Origin: Anaerolineales bacterium
GTDB lineage: Bacteria; Chloroflexota; Anaerolineae; Anaerolineales; UBA4823
Direction of reading: 5' to 3'
NCBI GenBank assembly: GCA_016929095.1
Contig: JAFGJM010000056.1
Span: 1 to 64,000, forward strand
DNA length: 64,000 nt
The notes beneath the pieces are model-generated. The model worked only from the letters and a program-made list of their open reading frames with translations. It made no database searches and was not told the DNA's origin. Below are positions 56,407 to 64,000 of this stretch, in pieces. Numbering within the stretch: the stretch's first letter is position 1; each line of letters begins with the position of its first letter. The translations under genes were made by a program, and so were the position numbers.

Positions 56407-56428
56407 GATATCTGATATATCATATATC
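56407..56428. promoter_or_regulatory. Operator-like palindrome before the GntR gene
   Basis: GATATCTGATATATCATATATC is a 22-base near-perfect palindrome (one mismatch, perfect TGATATATCA core at 56413-56422), ending 22 bases before the GntR start codon. It is a likely auto-regulatory operator for the GntR-type regulator. The upstream gap 56104-56406 has no supported gene. Confidence 0.65.
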
Positions 56429-56450
56429 TGAGAGACAGGAAGGCGAGAAA

Positions 56451-57167
56451 ATGAATGCTGATAGCCCATTTAACGTTGCGTTGCTCCGACAGCAGGTATA
56501 CGATTACCTGAGGGGGCAAATGAACAGTGGCGAACTCCGCCCCGGGAGCGCCATACACCTGGGGGAAATGAGCACCAGGTTCGGCATCAGCAAGACCCCG
56601 CTGCGCGAGGCGCTACTTCAACTGGAAAACGAGGGGTTTGTCACCATTTACCCGCGCCGGGGCATCGTCGTAAATCATCTCACCGAAGAAGATATCCGCA
56701 ACGCCTATGAGATCATTGGCGCATTGGAAGCCGCAGTGATATTTAACGAGAGGGATAAGATTACCACGGAGGAGATTACTGATTTGCGCCGTCGTAACAG
56801 GCTGATGTGTGAATCCCTGGAAAACGACGATTTCGACACCTTCTATCAACACAATTTAGCCTTCCATAACATATATCTCGACCTCACAGAAAACCATAAC
56901 CTGGTACGCACGGTAATGATCTTAAAACAGCGATTATACGATTTCCCCAGGCGAAAAGGATTCGTTAAAGCCTGGGAAGTAGCTTCCACCGGCGAGCATG
57001 ATCAATTTGTTGATTTGCTTGAATCGGGGGATGTCAGGGCCGCTTCTGAGTATATGCGCGATGTGCACTGGTCTTTCGAGGTGCAGAAACCCTGGATCCA
57101 TAAATACTATCGCGAATTAGAGAAGGGTGAAGGGCTGAAAGAAGAAATGGCTGGAGTTGTTCGATGA
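56451..57167 (+). CDS. GntR-family regulator (FadR/FCD type)
   Basis: The 238-residue regulator has an N-terminal GntR winged helix ('QQVYDYLRGQMNSGELRPGSAIHLGEMSTRFGISKTPLREALLQLENEGFV', residues 13-68) and a C-terminal FCD ligand domain with the metal-type motif 'NDDFDTFYQHNLAFHNIYLDLTENHNLVRT'. Its TGA overlaps the ATG of the activase gene, so it leads the glycyl-radical operon. It probably senses the substrate of that operon, hydroxyproline or a derivative. A palindrome lies just upstream. Confidence 0.93.
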   Translation: MNADSPFNVALLRQQVYDYLRGQMNSGELRPGSAIHLGEMSTRFGISKTPLREALLQLENEGFVTIYPRRGIVVNHLTEEDIRNAYEIIGALEAAVIFNERDKITTEEITDLRRRNRLMCESLENDDFDTFYQHNLAFHNIYLDLTENHNLVRTVMILKQRLYDFPRRKGFVKAWEVASTGEHDQFVDLLESGDVRAASEYMRDVHWSFEVQKPWIHKYYRELEKGEGLKEEMAGVVR

Positions 57168-58069
57168 GTAAGGGTCTCATTTTTGATATAAAGAGATATT
57201 CCATCCATGACGGACCGGGCATACAGACCACGGTCTTTTTAAAGGGCTGCCCGCTCTCTTGCTGGTGGTGCCACAACCCTGAGAGTCAATCTGCCGCCAG
57301 GGAAATGTTATATAGGGCGGATCGCTGTATTGGATGCGGCGCTTGCACTCAAGCCTGCCCCGAAGGTGCGATTGCTCATACCCCGGATGGATTTATCGCT
57401 GACCCCGATCGATGTACTCTACACGGGGAATGCGTACTGGTCTGCCCCGCCGATGCGCGAGAGATAGTAGGTCATGAGATTTCAGTCGATGGATTGCTCA
57501 AAGAAATAGAGAAAGATGCTCTTTTCTTCGATGAATCAGGCGGCGGAGTTACATTCTCCGGAGGTGAGCCTCTCTCGCAGCCCCAATTCCTGACTGAGGC
57601 GCTGAGGGCATGCCGGGAAATGGATATTCACACCACCGTGGACACATGCGGATATGCACCACGGAAGGTTTTTGAAGCCATAGCACCGCTTACGCGGCTC
57701 TTCCTCTTTGATCTTAAGATCATGGATCCGGAGCTGCACAGAAAATATACCGGCGTTTCAAATGAACTGGTATTGTCAAACATCGAGTGGCTGTCTACGC
57801 AGGAAGCAGAGATGATCATCAGGATCCCTATCATCCCAGAGATCAATGATACGCCGGAGAATATTGAGGCAACCGGGAGATTCCTGGCTGGTTTACCTAA
57901 AAAACTGGAAGTAAACTTGCTTCCATACCATGCTGCGGCGCATCAAAAGTATCGCCGATTTGGGGCGCCTTACCGGCTACCCCACCTTTCCGCACCCCCT
58001 GCCGTAAGGTTAGAGGAATTGACCGGAAGGCTTTCTCAGTTTGGTCTTAGCGTATTTACCGGAGGTTGA
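57164..58069 (+). CDS. Glycyl-radical enzyme activating protein (radical SAM)
   Basis: This 301-residue activase makes the glycyl radical on the downstream enzyme. The radical-SAM Cys29, Cys33 and Cys36 (KGCPLSCWWC) are in place, and a ferredoxin-like insert follows. The first cluster uses Cys55, 58, 61 and 65. The second has Cys84, 90 and 94, while the position of the second Cys is His87 (CTLHGECVLVC). 'GVTFSGGEPL' is the SAM-binding GGE motif. The start overlaps the gntR stop, and the end overlaps the ribosome site of hypD. Expected partner is the GRE encoded next. Confidence 0.94.
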   Translation: MSKGLIFDIKRYSIHDGPGIQTTVFLKGCPLSCWWCHNPESQSAAREMLYRADRCIGCGACTQACPEGAIAHTPDGFIADPDRCTLHGECVLVCPADAREIVGHEISVDGLLKEIEKDALFFDESGGGVTFSGGEPLSQPQFLTEALRACREMDIHTTVDTCGYAPRKVFEAIAPLTRLFLFDLKIMDPELHRKYTGVSNELVLSNIEWLSTQEAEMIIRIPIIPEINDTPENIEATGRFLAGLPKKLEVNLLPYHAAAHQKYRRFGAPYRLPHLSAPPAVRLEELTGRLSQFGLSVFTGG

Positions 58070-58076
58070 AAAGCAT

Positions 58077-60437
58077 ATGAATGAACGAATCGAAAGGTTA
58101 AGAAAAGAAAGTTTCGAGACACCCGTAACACTCAATTGTGAGAGGGCAGAAATCATCACCGATTTCTACCGGGAAAATCTCGGTAAATATTCTATACCCA
58201 TGACCAGGGCATTGGCATTCAAGGTACTCTGTACGAAGAAGAGCATCTACATTGGGAAAGACGAACTGATTGTTGGGGAGCGCGGTCCATTTCCAAAATC
58301 CGTATCTACATACCCGGAATTGAACTGCCATTCCCTGGATGATTTGGAGGTTTTGGACACCAGGGGAAAAAATCCTTATCGAGTACCGGAAAAATGCCGG
58401 GAGGTTTACCGGGATAAAGTGATCCCCTATTGGCGCGGGCGCACCATGCGCGACAGAATATTCGCTGAAATTGGTGAGGAGTGGAAAGAAACCTACACCG
58501 CAGGTTACTTTACCGAATTCATGGAACAGCGTGCTCCCGGGCATACTACACTCGACGGTAAGTTTTACTCGAAAGGCATGGAGGATTTCAAGCAAGAAAT
58601 CGCTGCCTCCCTGGATTCCCTTGATTTCAAAAATGACCCCGACGCGACCCAAAAACGTGAACAACTCAAAGCGATGAGCATCGCTTGTGATGCCGTTGTT
58701 CTCTTTGCTGAACGTCACGGAGAGTTGGCTTCAAAAATGGCAGAAGCCGAAAGCGATCCGGTGCGCAAAGAAGAACTAGAGCGTATTGCCGCCAACTGCA
58801 TGCATGTTCCCCGCCATGCGCCGCGAGACTTCTGGGAAGCCCTGCAGATGTATTGGTTCATGCACCTTGGAACGATTACCGAACTCAACGGCTGGGATGC
58901 CATGAATCCCGGTCACCTGGATCGGTATTTCTATCCGTTTTATAGCCGCGAACTTGAAGTCGGCGCTATCACCCGCCAACGAGCGAAGGAATTGCTCAGC
59001 GCCTTTTGGATCAAGTTCAACAATCACCCTGCGCCGCCAAAAGTAGGTGTGACGGCGGCAGAGAGCGGCACATACAATGACTTCACCAACATAAACCTGG
59101 GCGGTTTACTGCCTGATGGTACCGATGGCGTCAATGAAATCTCCTATATGATGCTCGAAGTTTTGGATGAGATCCATTTGCTTCAGCCTCAGGCAAACAT
59201 TCAACTCAGCCGCAAGACGCCCGACAGGTTTCTCAAGGCCGCGGCGCGGATAATACGAAAGGGATATGGATATCCATCGATATTCAATGCCGATACTGTC
59301 ATCGAGCAAATGATCCGGGCGGGAAAGAGAGTGGAGGACGCCCGCGAGGGTGGCACCAGTGGCTGCGTGGAAACAGGGGCTTTTGGCAAGGAAGCTTATA
59401 TTCTTACCGGGTATCTCAATACACCGAAAATCCTCGAACTGACCCTGGGTAATGGCGTGGATCCTGTTTCTGGTAAAAAGATAGGCATAGAAAGCGGTGA
59501 TCCCGCAACGTTTAAAACTTTTGATGAGTTGTATGCAGCGTTTGAAAAACAGCTTCACCATATCGTGGAGATCAAGATCAAGGGCAACCAGTTCATCGAG
59601 CGCATGTATGCCGAGCACGCCCCGGCAGTTTTCCTTTCGGTGCTGATCGATGACTGCATAAAAAATGGTAAAGATTACAACGATGGCGGACCCCGCTATA
59701 ATACGAATTACATCCAATGCGTGGGTATCGGGACTATCACAGACAGTCTCAGCGTGCTCAAGAAGCATGTCTTTGAGGAGAAAACTTTCCGCATGGGTGA
59801 AGTCTTGAAGGCGATGGAGGGGAATTTCGAGGGGCGCGAGGCTATGCGCCTGACTTTAGCGAATAAAACACCAAGGTGGGGAAATGATGATGAGTACGCC
59901 GATGGGCTGATGAGCCGGGTTTTCAACTCCTTATTCAAGGAGATCGACGGACGGCCGAATACCAAAGGCGGGTATTATCATATCGATATGCTTCCAACCA
60001 CCTGTCACATCTATTTTGGATCAGTCATGGGAGCCTCACCGGATGGACGTTTCGCACATGCGCCTTTATCGGAGGGGATATCTCCGGTTCAAGGCGCAGA
60101 TCGTAACGGTCCCACAGCGGTCATCAAATCTTGCGGAAAGATGGATCATATCCGCACAGGTGGAACTCTGCTAAATATGAAATTCATGCCCAAGGTGCTG
60201 GAGGGTGAGAATGGGATCGATAAAATCAGCAAACTTGTTCGCACGTATTTTCGCTACGATGGTCATCATGTCCAGTTTAATGTGGTGGATAGCAAAACAC
60301 TTCGGGATGCCCAAGTCCATCCCGAAAATTTCCGTGATCTGATCGTGCGCGTTGCCGGTTATAGCGATTATTTCTGTGATATTGGGAAAGATCTGCAGGA
60401 GGAGATAATCTCTCGTACCACCCAGGAAGAGGTATAA
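58077..60437 (+). CDS. hypD: Glycyl radical enzyme, trans-4-hydroxy-L-proline dehydratase
   Basis: The 786-residue protein, from ATG 58077 with GGAGG upstream, has the active-site Cys430-Val-Glu432 motif (GGTSGCVETGAFGKEAYILTG) and the radical Gly761 in 'RVAGYSDYF'. As I recall them, the trans-4-hydroxyproline dehydratase residues have counterparts each shifted by four: His156, Asp274, Phe336, Cys430, Glu432, Tyr446, Gly761. This supports hydroxyproline dehydration to pyrroline-5-carboxylate rather than choline, glycerol or propanediol activity. No pyrroline-carboxylate reductase lies in the window. It is controlled by the adjacent GntR gene and activated by the gene before it. Not the hydrogenase HypD. 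Confidence 0.92.
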   Translation: MNERIERLRKESFETPVTLNCERAEIITDFYRENLGKYSIPMTRALAFKVLCTKKSIYIGKDELIVGERGPFPKSVSTYPELNCHSLDDLEVLDTRGKNPYRVPEKCREVYRDKVIPYWRGRTMRDRIFAEIGEEWKETYTAGYFTEFMEQRAPGHTTLDGKFYSKGMEDFKQEIAASLDSLDFKNDPDATQKREQLKAMSIACDAVVLFAERHGELASKMAEAESDPVRKEELERIAANCMHVPRHAPRDFWEALQMYWFMHLGTITELNGWDAMNPGHLDRYFYPFYSRELEVGAITRQRAKELLSAFWIKFNNHPAPPKVGVTAAESGTYNDFTNINLGGLLPDGTDGVNEISYMMLEVLDEIHLLQPQANIQLSRKTPDRFLKAAARIIRKGYGYPSIFNADTVIEQMIRAGKRVEDAREGGTSGCVETGAFGKEAYILTGYLNTPKILELTLGNGVDPVSGKKIGIESGDPATFKTFDELYAAFEKQLHHIVEIKIKGNQFIERMYAEHAPAVFLSVLIDDCIKNGKDYNDGGPRYNTNYIQCVGIGTITDSLSVLKKHVFEEKTFRMGEVLKAMEGNFEGREAMRLTLANKTPRWGNDDEYADGLMSRVFNSLFKEIDGRPNTKGGYYHIDMLPTTCHIYFGSVMGASPDGRFAHAPLSEGISPVQGADRNGPTAVIKSCGKMDHIRTGGTLLNMKFMPKVLEGENGIDKISKLVRTYFRYDGHHVQFNVVDSKTLRDAQVHPENFRDLIVRVAGYSDYFCDIGKDLQEEIISRTTQEEV

Positions 60438-60512
60438 GCGGGCATTTATAGGGCGTCAAATGTCAAATTTGTAACCTTGAGTGTGCTTTTGGCACTGGTT
60501 ATGATCATTATG

Positions 60513-60543
60513 CTGTAGATGGGATCGCCGATCCCATCTACAG
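60513..60543. repeat. 31-base palindrome, same core as at 32572
   Basis: CTGTAGATGGGATCG, a central C, and CGATCCCATCTACAG. It is identical over 31 bases to the core at 32572-32602. It lies 76 bases after the hypD stop. The 235-base gap 60438-60671 holds nothing else supported. Confidence 0.8.
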
Positions 60544-60671
60544 TGATTTAATGATAACAAGGTTGAAATCAATGCCAGAAAAGTTTCATCTTCCCCAAAA
60601 ATGCCGGTAGTCAATAACCCGGGTCTATGACCAATAATAAATAACGTTTGGATTCAAGAAAAGATCACGCA

Positions 60672-61757
60672 CTAAGGCTGCCAATTCAATAGCACTTCAA
60701 GAATTCTCAGATTCTGCTGGTAATCGGTGTGGGTGTGGTCGGTCAACTCGATATCCAGGGCGGCAATACCCTGGGCAGATGCCCAATCCACCAAAGCCCC
60801 GCTCATATCGCAGCCTGTTTCAATGGATGGATACGGGTAATCACTGACGTCTGCCACGGCGGCTGCCAGAGATAGGGATTTATCAGTTGGCGGTATGCCA
60901 CCGGGGAAGATGCCCAGAGCCGCGCTATGGTAACTGATCAATGCCTTAATATGGTGAGAGATCAGGAAACTCATCAGCGCCTGCGTTTCCGGTTCGGAGG
61001 CGGGGGTATTGCCGCCATTTAGATGCAAATAACGCCAGCAGCCGCTCCGATCCCAATCGGCTTTCCAATATGCCGGCCAGTTGTGATTTAAATCCACATT
61101 GTGCGCATTTGCCCGCCCGTACATGTCATGGCTGCGGGCAGCGCCATCCGGGTTGAGGCAGGGCAAAATATATAGCTTCACACCGGCGGGGATTTTTTGG
61201 GGATGGTCGTTCAGATAGCTGATAAGTTGATTGGCTAACTGAATGGTGTTATATTCGTTGCCGCCATGAATTCCGGCAATGATCATGCGCTCATCGATAC
61301 CGCTGCCAAACGTGTATATGTGCAGTTCTCTTCCCAAAACGGAATATCCGATCACGGTGGGCTGCTGGTATGCAGGCGCGGGGGTGAGCGATGGGGCTGC
61401 CGTGGATGAAGGAATGGGGGTGCTGGAAGGCGCTATCCCGGTCTGTATCAGATATGTGGGAGTGGCGGTGAAGGTCGGATAATCAGTTGGTTTGGCTGCC
61501 ATGAAGGGGGTAGATGTTTCGGGGATAGATGTATTGTTGGGTAAATTGCTTTCTAAGCCTGGATTGACCACCGTGATTTGTGCTGCCTTTGAATCTGTGG
61601 TCACTGATAAAGCATTTGAGAGTGAGTAGGTTTGAAATACCCACCATGCCCCGCCCGTGATCAGGCAAACGCTGATAAAACTCATGATCAATAACACGAT
61701 GCCCTGTTTTTTGGTCATCGTATTTCCCAACGATGGTTTTGGCTTTTGGTTTGCCAT
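60672..61757 (-). CDS. M14-family zinc carboxypeptidase, membrane-anchored
   Basis: The 361-residue protein has a basic N terminus, a membrane helix (about residues 18-40), a Thr/Ser/Pro linker to about residue 130 and a catalytic domain. The zinc motif 'IAGIHGGNEYNT' supplies HxxE, and the later 'DLNHNWPAYW', 'SYHSAALGIF' and 'LDIELTDHTH' give the third ligand, substrate-binding and catalytic Glu regions of M14 enzymes. It probably trims peptides, possibly cell-wall ones, outside the membrane. A single-gene unit. Confidence 0.87.
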   Translation of the reverse strand: MANQKPKPSLGNTMTKKQGIVLLIMSFISVCLITGGAWWVFQTYSLSNALSVTTDSKAAQITVVNPGLESNLPNNTSIPETSTPFMAAKPTDYPTFTATPTYLIQTGIAPSSTPIPSSTAAPSLTPAPAYQQPTVIGYSVLGRELHIYTFGSGIDERMIIAGIHGGNEYNTIQLANQLISYLNDHPQKIPAGVKLYILPCLNPDGAARSHDMYGRANAHNVDLNHNWPAYWKADWDRSGCWRYLHLNGGNTPASEPETQALMSFLISHHIKALISYHSAALGIFPGGIPPTDKSLSLAAAVADVSDYPYPSIETGCDMSGALVDWASAQGIAALDIELTDHTHTDYQQNLRILEVLLNWQP

Positions 61758-61875
61758 GATATAGATATTTTACTGGAAATATTGGGTGAACAAGATAAAT
61801 ATATATTTCATTTATATTGCGATCACTTAATGATAATAAATAATCCTGCCAATCCTGTTCATCCTGTGGTTATTG

Positions 61876-62850
61876 TTACCCATAAGGAATAAAAGTGCTC
61901 ATAGCAGAGCCGTCTTCGAAGAGATCGACCAAAACATAGGCTGGTGGGAAATCCAGATAGGGGCCGCGCCACCAGTTCCCGCACACCGCGCCGTTTGTAA
62001 AATATTGCACGCCTAAATATTGCAGGGTTTCGTGTTGGTGGGAGTGCCCGCTCAGGCATAAACGTATATTTGTGTGCTGTAAGAAAAGCTGGCGGAAGCG
62101 GCGGGCGTCGATATGCATCCAGGCGGCAGGCACCACCCAGTTCCCCGTGACCTCGTTATCGCCATCGAAGAATTCACAGGCGCACAAAATGGGAATATGC
62201 GAAACGATGCAGATGGGTTTCGTTGCATCGACAGCCTGGATATCCGCTTCCAACCAATTAAATTGCTCGTCATCCAGTTTCCCGATATATGGATGCAGCG
62301 ATCCTTCTTCTGCCTGATGCGTGCTATCCAGCACAATAAAGTGCCAGCCTGAAAGATCAAAGCTGTAGTAACGTTCTGCCAACTCTAATTGTTTTAGCGC
62401 CATACCTTTGCCGTAAAGGGGGTCGGATTGTTTCTCGGGGGTTGGCGCACCCCAGCCCCATACATCGTGGTTGCCGATGCAATGGTAGATAGGGATTTCG
62501 CACTCCTCTTCGATGATGGTATTGAAGGTCTCCCATTGCGATTCAGCCATATCTTTGGAGACTTCCAGCGAGTCCATGATGCAATCCCCGGTATTGAGGA
62601 TGATGTCCGGAGGGTCGGTTTGCGCCTGGGCGTGACGAATGGCGTTGCGCATACCCTGGGGAGCGTTACCTATGGGCATCACATGGAAATCGGTCAGGTG
62701 GGCAATGCGCATGGCGCGTTTTATTTGTTTTGTGGTCATAGCTTCGGTTGCAGTGGATTTGGGAGAGGTGCAGGCGCTTGCCGCGCTGAGCGCCGCTACA
62801 CCGGTGAGGGTCAAGAATTGTTTTCGAGAGATGGAATTAGTTTGCTTCAT
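61876..62850 (-). CDS. Metallophosphoesterase, exported lipoprotein-like
   Basis: A start at ATG 62850 is chosen for the signal: 'NSISRKQFLTLTG' resembles a twin-Arg motif with Lys in second place, and 'ALSAASAC' gives a lipobox. The 324-residue protein contains the calcineurin-like motifs 'AHLTDFHVM', 'NTGDCIMD', 'GNHDVWG', 'SHIPIL' and 'SGHSHQHE'. It is a dinuclear-metal phosphoesterase acting outside the membrane. Substrate unknown. The ribosome site is weak. It runs divergently from the sugar kinase. Confidence 0.87.
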   Translation of the reverse strand: MKQTNSISRKQFLTLTGVAALSAASACTSPKSTATEAMTTKQIKRAMRIAHLTDFHVMPIGNAPQGMRNAIRHAQAQTDPPDIILNTGDCIMDSLEVSKDMAESQWETFNTIIEEECEIPIYHCIGNHDVWGWGAPTPEKQSDPLYGKGMALKQLELAERYYSFDLSGWHFIVLDSTHQAEEGSLHPYIGKLDDEQFNWLEADIQAVDATKPICIVSHIPILCACEFFDGDNEVTGNWVVPAAWMHIDARRFRQLFLQHTNIRLCLSGHSHQHETLQYLGVQYFTNGAVCGNWWRGPYLDFPPAYVLVDLFEDGSAMSTFIPYG

Positions 62851-62980
62851 GATCTTATTTTTCTTTGTTAAGTTTTCAAGTTGATGTATTTCATCATGCA
62901 ATGATACATCGGAGGGGTTTTTATTATAATGTCAACTTCCTGTCGATATAAAAATGTGACTGGTTTAATCTGTGAATCCC

Positions 62981-63024
62981 TTGACATTTTCGATAACTTT
63001 GTATATACATATATACAAAGTTAT
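62981..63024 (+). promoter_or_regulatory. Promoter with overlapping operator before the FGGY kinase
   Basis: TTGACA (62981-62986) and TATACA (63004-63009) are exactly 17 bases apart. A perfect 15-bp inverted repeat, ATAACTTTGTATATA (62993-63007) and its complement (63010-63024), covers the -10 box. Its core TTGTATATACA is like GntR/HutC operators. A bound repressor would block transcription. Confidence 0.8.
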
Positions 63025-63067
63025 AATAGTTCTTCATATGCACGAGAAGGCGGAGACTACTTTCATA

Positions 63068-64000
63068 ATGATATCAATGAACGACCCACAGAATTCACGC
63101 AAGTATATTCTAGCCATAGACCTGGGATCCGGCGGTCCCAAGGTTGGCATTGTTGACCAGAAGGGACGGGTGGTTTCTAGCGCAGTGGAGCATGTGGGGA
63201 TCAAATTTTTCCCCAATGGGGGCGCCGAACAGGATCCTCATGCATGGTGGCAAGCCATATCAAAGGCAGCCAAACAGGTAATCAAAGACGCTAATCTACC
63301 TGCGGATGTGATTATCGCCGTCACCTGCACCAGCCAATGGTCGGTCACCGTGCCGGTGGATATGAACGGGGAGCCTTTGATGAACGCCATCCACTGGATG
63401 GATTCGCGTGGCGCACCCTATAACCAGGCGATCACGCGCGGTATTCCCAGCGTGCAGGGGTATGGGTTGAGTAAATTACTGAAATGGATTAGATTGACCG
63501 GTATGGTGCCCACCCAAACAGGATTGGACGCCATGGCGCACATGCTATTCATCAAGTACGAGCACCCGGAAATCTATGCCAGGACCTGGAAATTACTGGA
63601 ACCCATGGATTATATCAACTTGAGGTTAAGCGGCAAATGTGTTGCTTCACAAGTGACGGTTATTCCGATGTTATTAGTGGATAACCGCCAGCAAAATCCG
63701 GGCGATTACCACCCCTGGCTGGTAGAAACCTCCGGCATAGACAAATCGAAATTGCCAGAGCTGGTACCCAATGGGCAAAATATTGGAAAAATAACCCCTT
63801 CTGTAGCCGAGGAATGGGGACTTTCGCCAAATACAGAAGTGATCCTGGGAGCGAACGATAACCAGACCGCCGCGATTGGCGCTGGTGCAGTACAAGATTA
63901 CGATATCGCCGTCGTGATGGGGTCATCGGGATTCTTAGCCGGGCATGTTCCTTATAAAAAAACCGACATTTTTCATATGCTCACCACACTGCCCAGTCCA
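63068..64000 (+). CDS. FGGY-family sugar kinase (xylulokinase-like), partial
   Basis: The reading frame starts at ATG 63068 (GGAG 13 bases upstream; a second ATG at 63077 is in frame) and is still open at the window edge, giving 311 codons. The N-terminal motif 'ILAIDLGSGGPKVGIVDQKGRVVS' is the FGGY phosphate-binding region; 'CTSQWSVTVPVDMNGEPLMNAIHWMDSRG' and 'LGANDNQTAAIGAGAV' are characteristic of xylulokinase-type enzymes. The C-terminal half is outside the window. It is under a promoter overlapped by a long operator, so it is probably sugar-inducible. Confidence 0.87.
   Translation, partial: MISMNDPQNSRKYILAIDLGSGGPKVGIVDQKGRVVSSAVEHVGIKFFPNGGAEQDPHAWWQAISKAAKQVIKDANLPADVIIAVTCTSQWSVTVPVDMNGEPLMNAIHWMDSRGAPYNQAITRGIPSVQGYGLSKLLKWIRLTGMVPTQTGLDAMAHMLFIKYEHPEIYARTWKLLEPMDYINLRLSGKCVASQVTVIPMLLVDNRQQNPGDYHPWLVETSGIDKSKLPELVPNGQNIGKITPSVAEEWGLSPNTEVILGANDNQTAAIGAGAVQDYDIAVVMGSSGFLAGHVPYKKTDIFHMLTTLPSP

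Overview
The window looks like a chromosomal segment of a Chloroflexota bacterium, most likely an anaerobic Anaerolineae-type lineage. This is an inference from gene style: MetA/MetY methionine synthesis, Thr/Pro/Ser-rich lipoprotein linkers, exported proteins ending in a short 'Y-L-P-L-x-x-R' tail, many palindromic intergenic repeats, a glycyl radical enzyme operon, an FeoABC iron operon and mid-range GC with AT-rich islands. No rRNA, tRNA, CRISPR array or complete insertion sequence was seen.

Layout. 0.3-2.6 kb: a three-gene operon of a small protein plus two ArsA-like ATPases. 2.9-6.5 kb: an alpha/alpha-toroid protein and the metY-metA operon, preceded by a Met-codon-rich leader peptide, alternative hairpins and an intrinsic terminator, apparently a transcription attenuator. 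6.5-8.9 kb: an AT-rich island of three unknown genes ending in a nested palindrome that fits the attC consensus of integron cassettes. 8.9-24.1 kb: nitrilase, TPR and multi-pass membrane proteins, ferredoxin-fused FAD oxidoreductase, WYL regulator, PAS histidine kinase, two alpha/beta-hydrolase-fold proteins (one without catalytic residues), an MFS carrier and glutamate dehydrogenase. 24.3-29.3 kb: SRPBCC protein, a broken methyltransferase, an MBL-fold hydrolase, a CDF-like protein with winged-helix-like ends and two methyltransferases. 29.6-37.6 kb: a surface-protein cluster in which two paralogous small exported proteins bracket a beta-helix protein and a 1365-residue protein with 21 FG-GAP/VCBS repeats. 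37.7-42.5 kb: ACT-domain protein, M3 peptidase, gatC-gatA. 42.9-50.5 kb: membrane protein, expansin-like protein, a UvrA-like ABC ATPase coupled to a serine hydrolase, a methyltransferase and a lipoprotein. 50.5-56.1 kb: DtxR-type regulator, feoABC, GNAT acetyltransferase and a membrane diguanylate cyclase. 56.4-60.4 kb: GntR regulator, glycyl-radical activase and a glycyl radical enzyme that matches trans-4-hydroxyproline dehydratase at every key position. 60.6-64 kb: M14 carboxypeptidase, metallophosphoesterase and the start of an FGGY sugar kinase behind a promoter overlapped by a long operator.

Regulatory themes. The 12-bp palindrome TAGTATATACTA occurs three times: between the DtxR-type gene and feoA, just upstream of the diguanylate cyclase, and upstream of the ACT-domain gene. 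This suggests a metal regulon that may reach c-di-GMP signalling. The GntR gene and the sugar kinase each carry their own palindromic operator. Several palindromic and direct repeats recur between genes, one family with compensatory base changes in its arms.

All functional names rest on motif recognition by eye; no database search was run.
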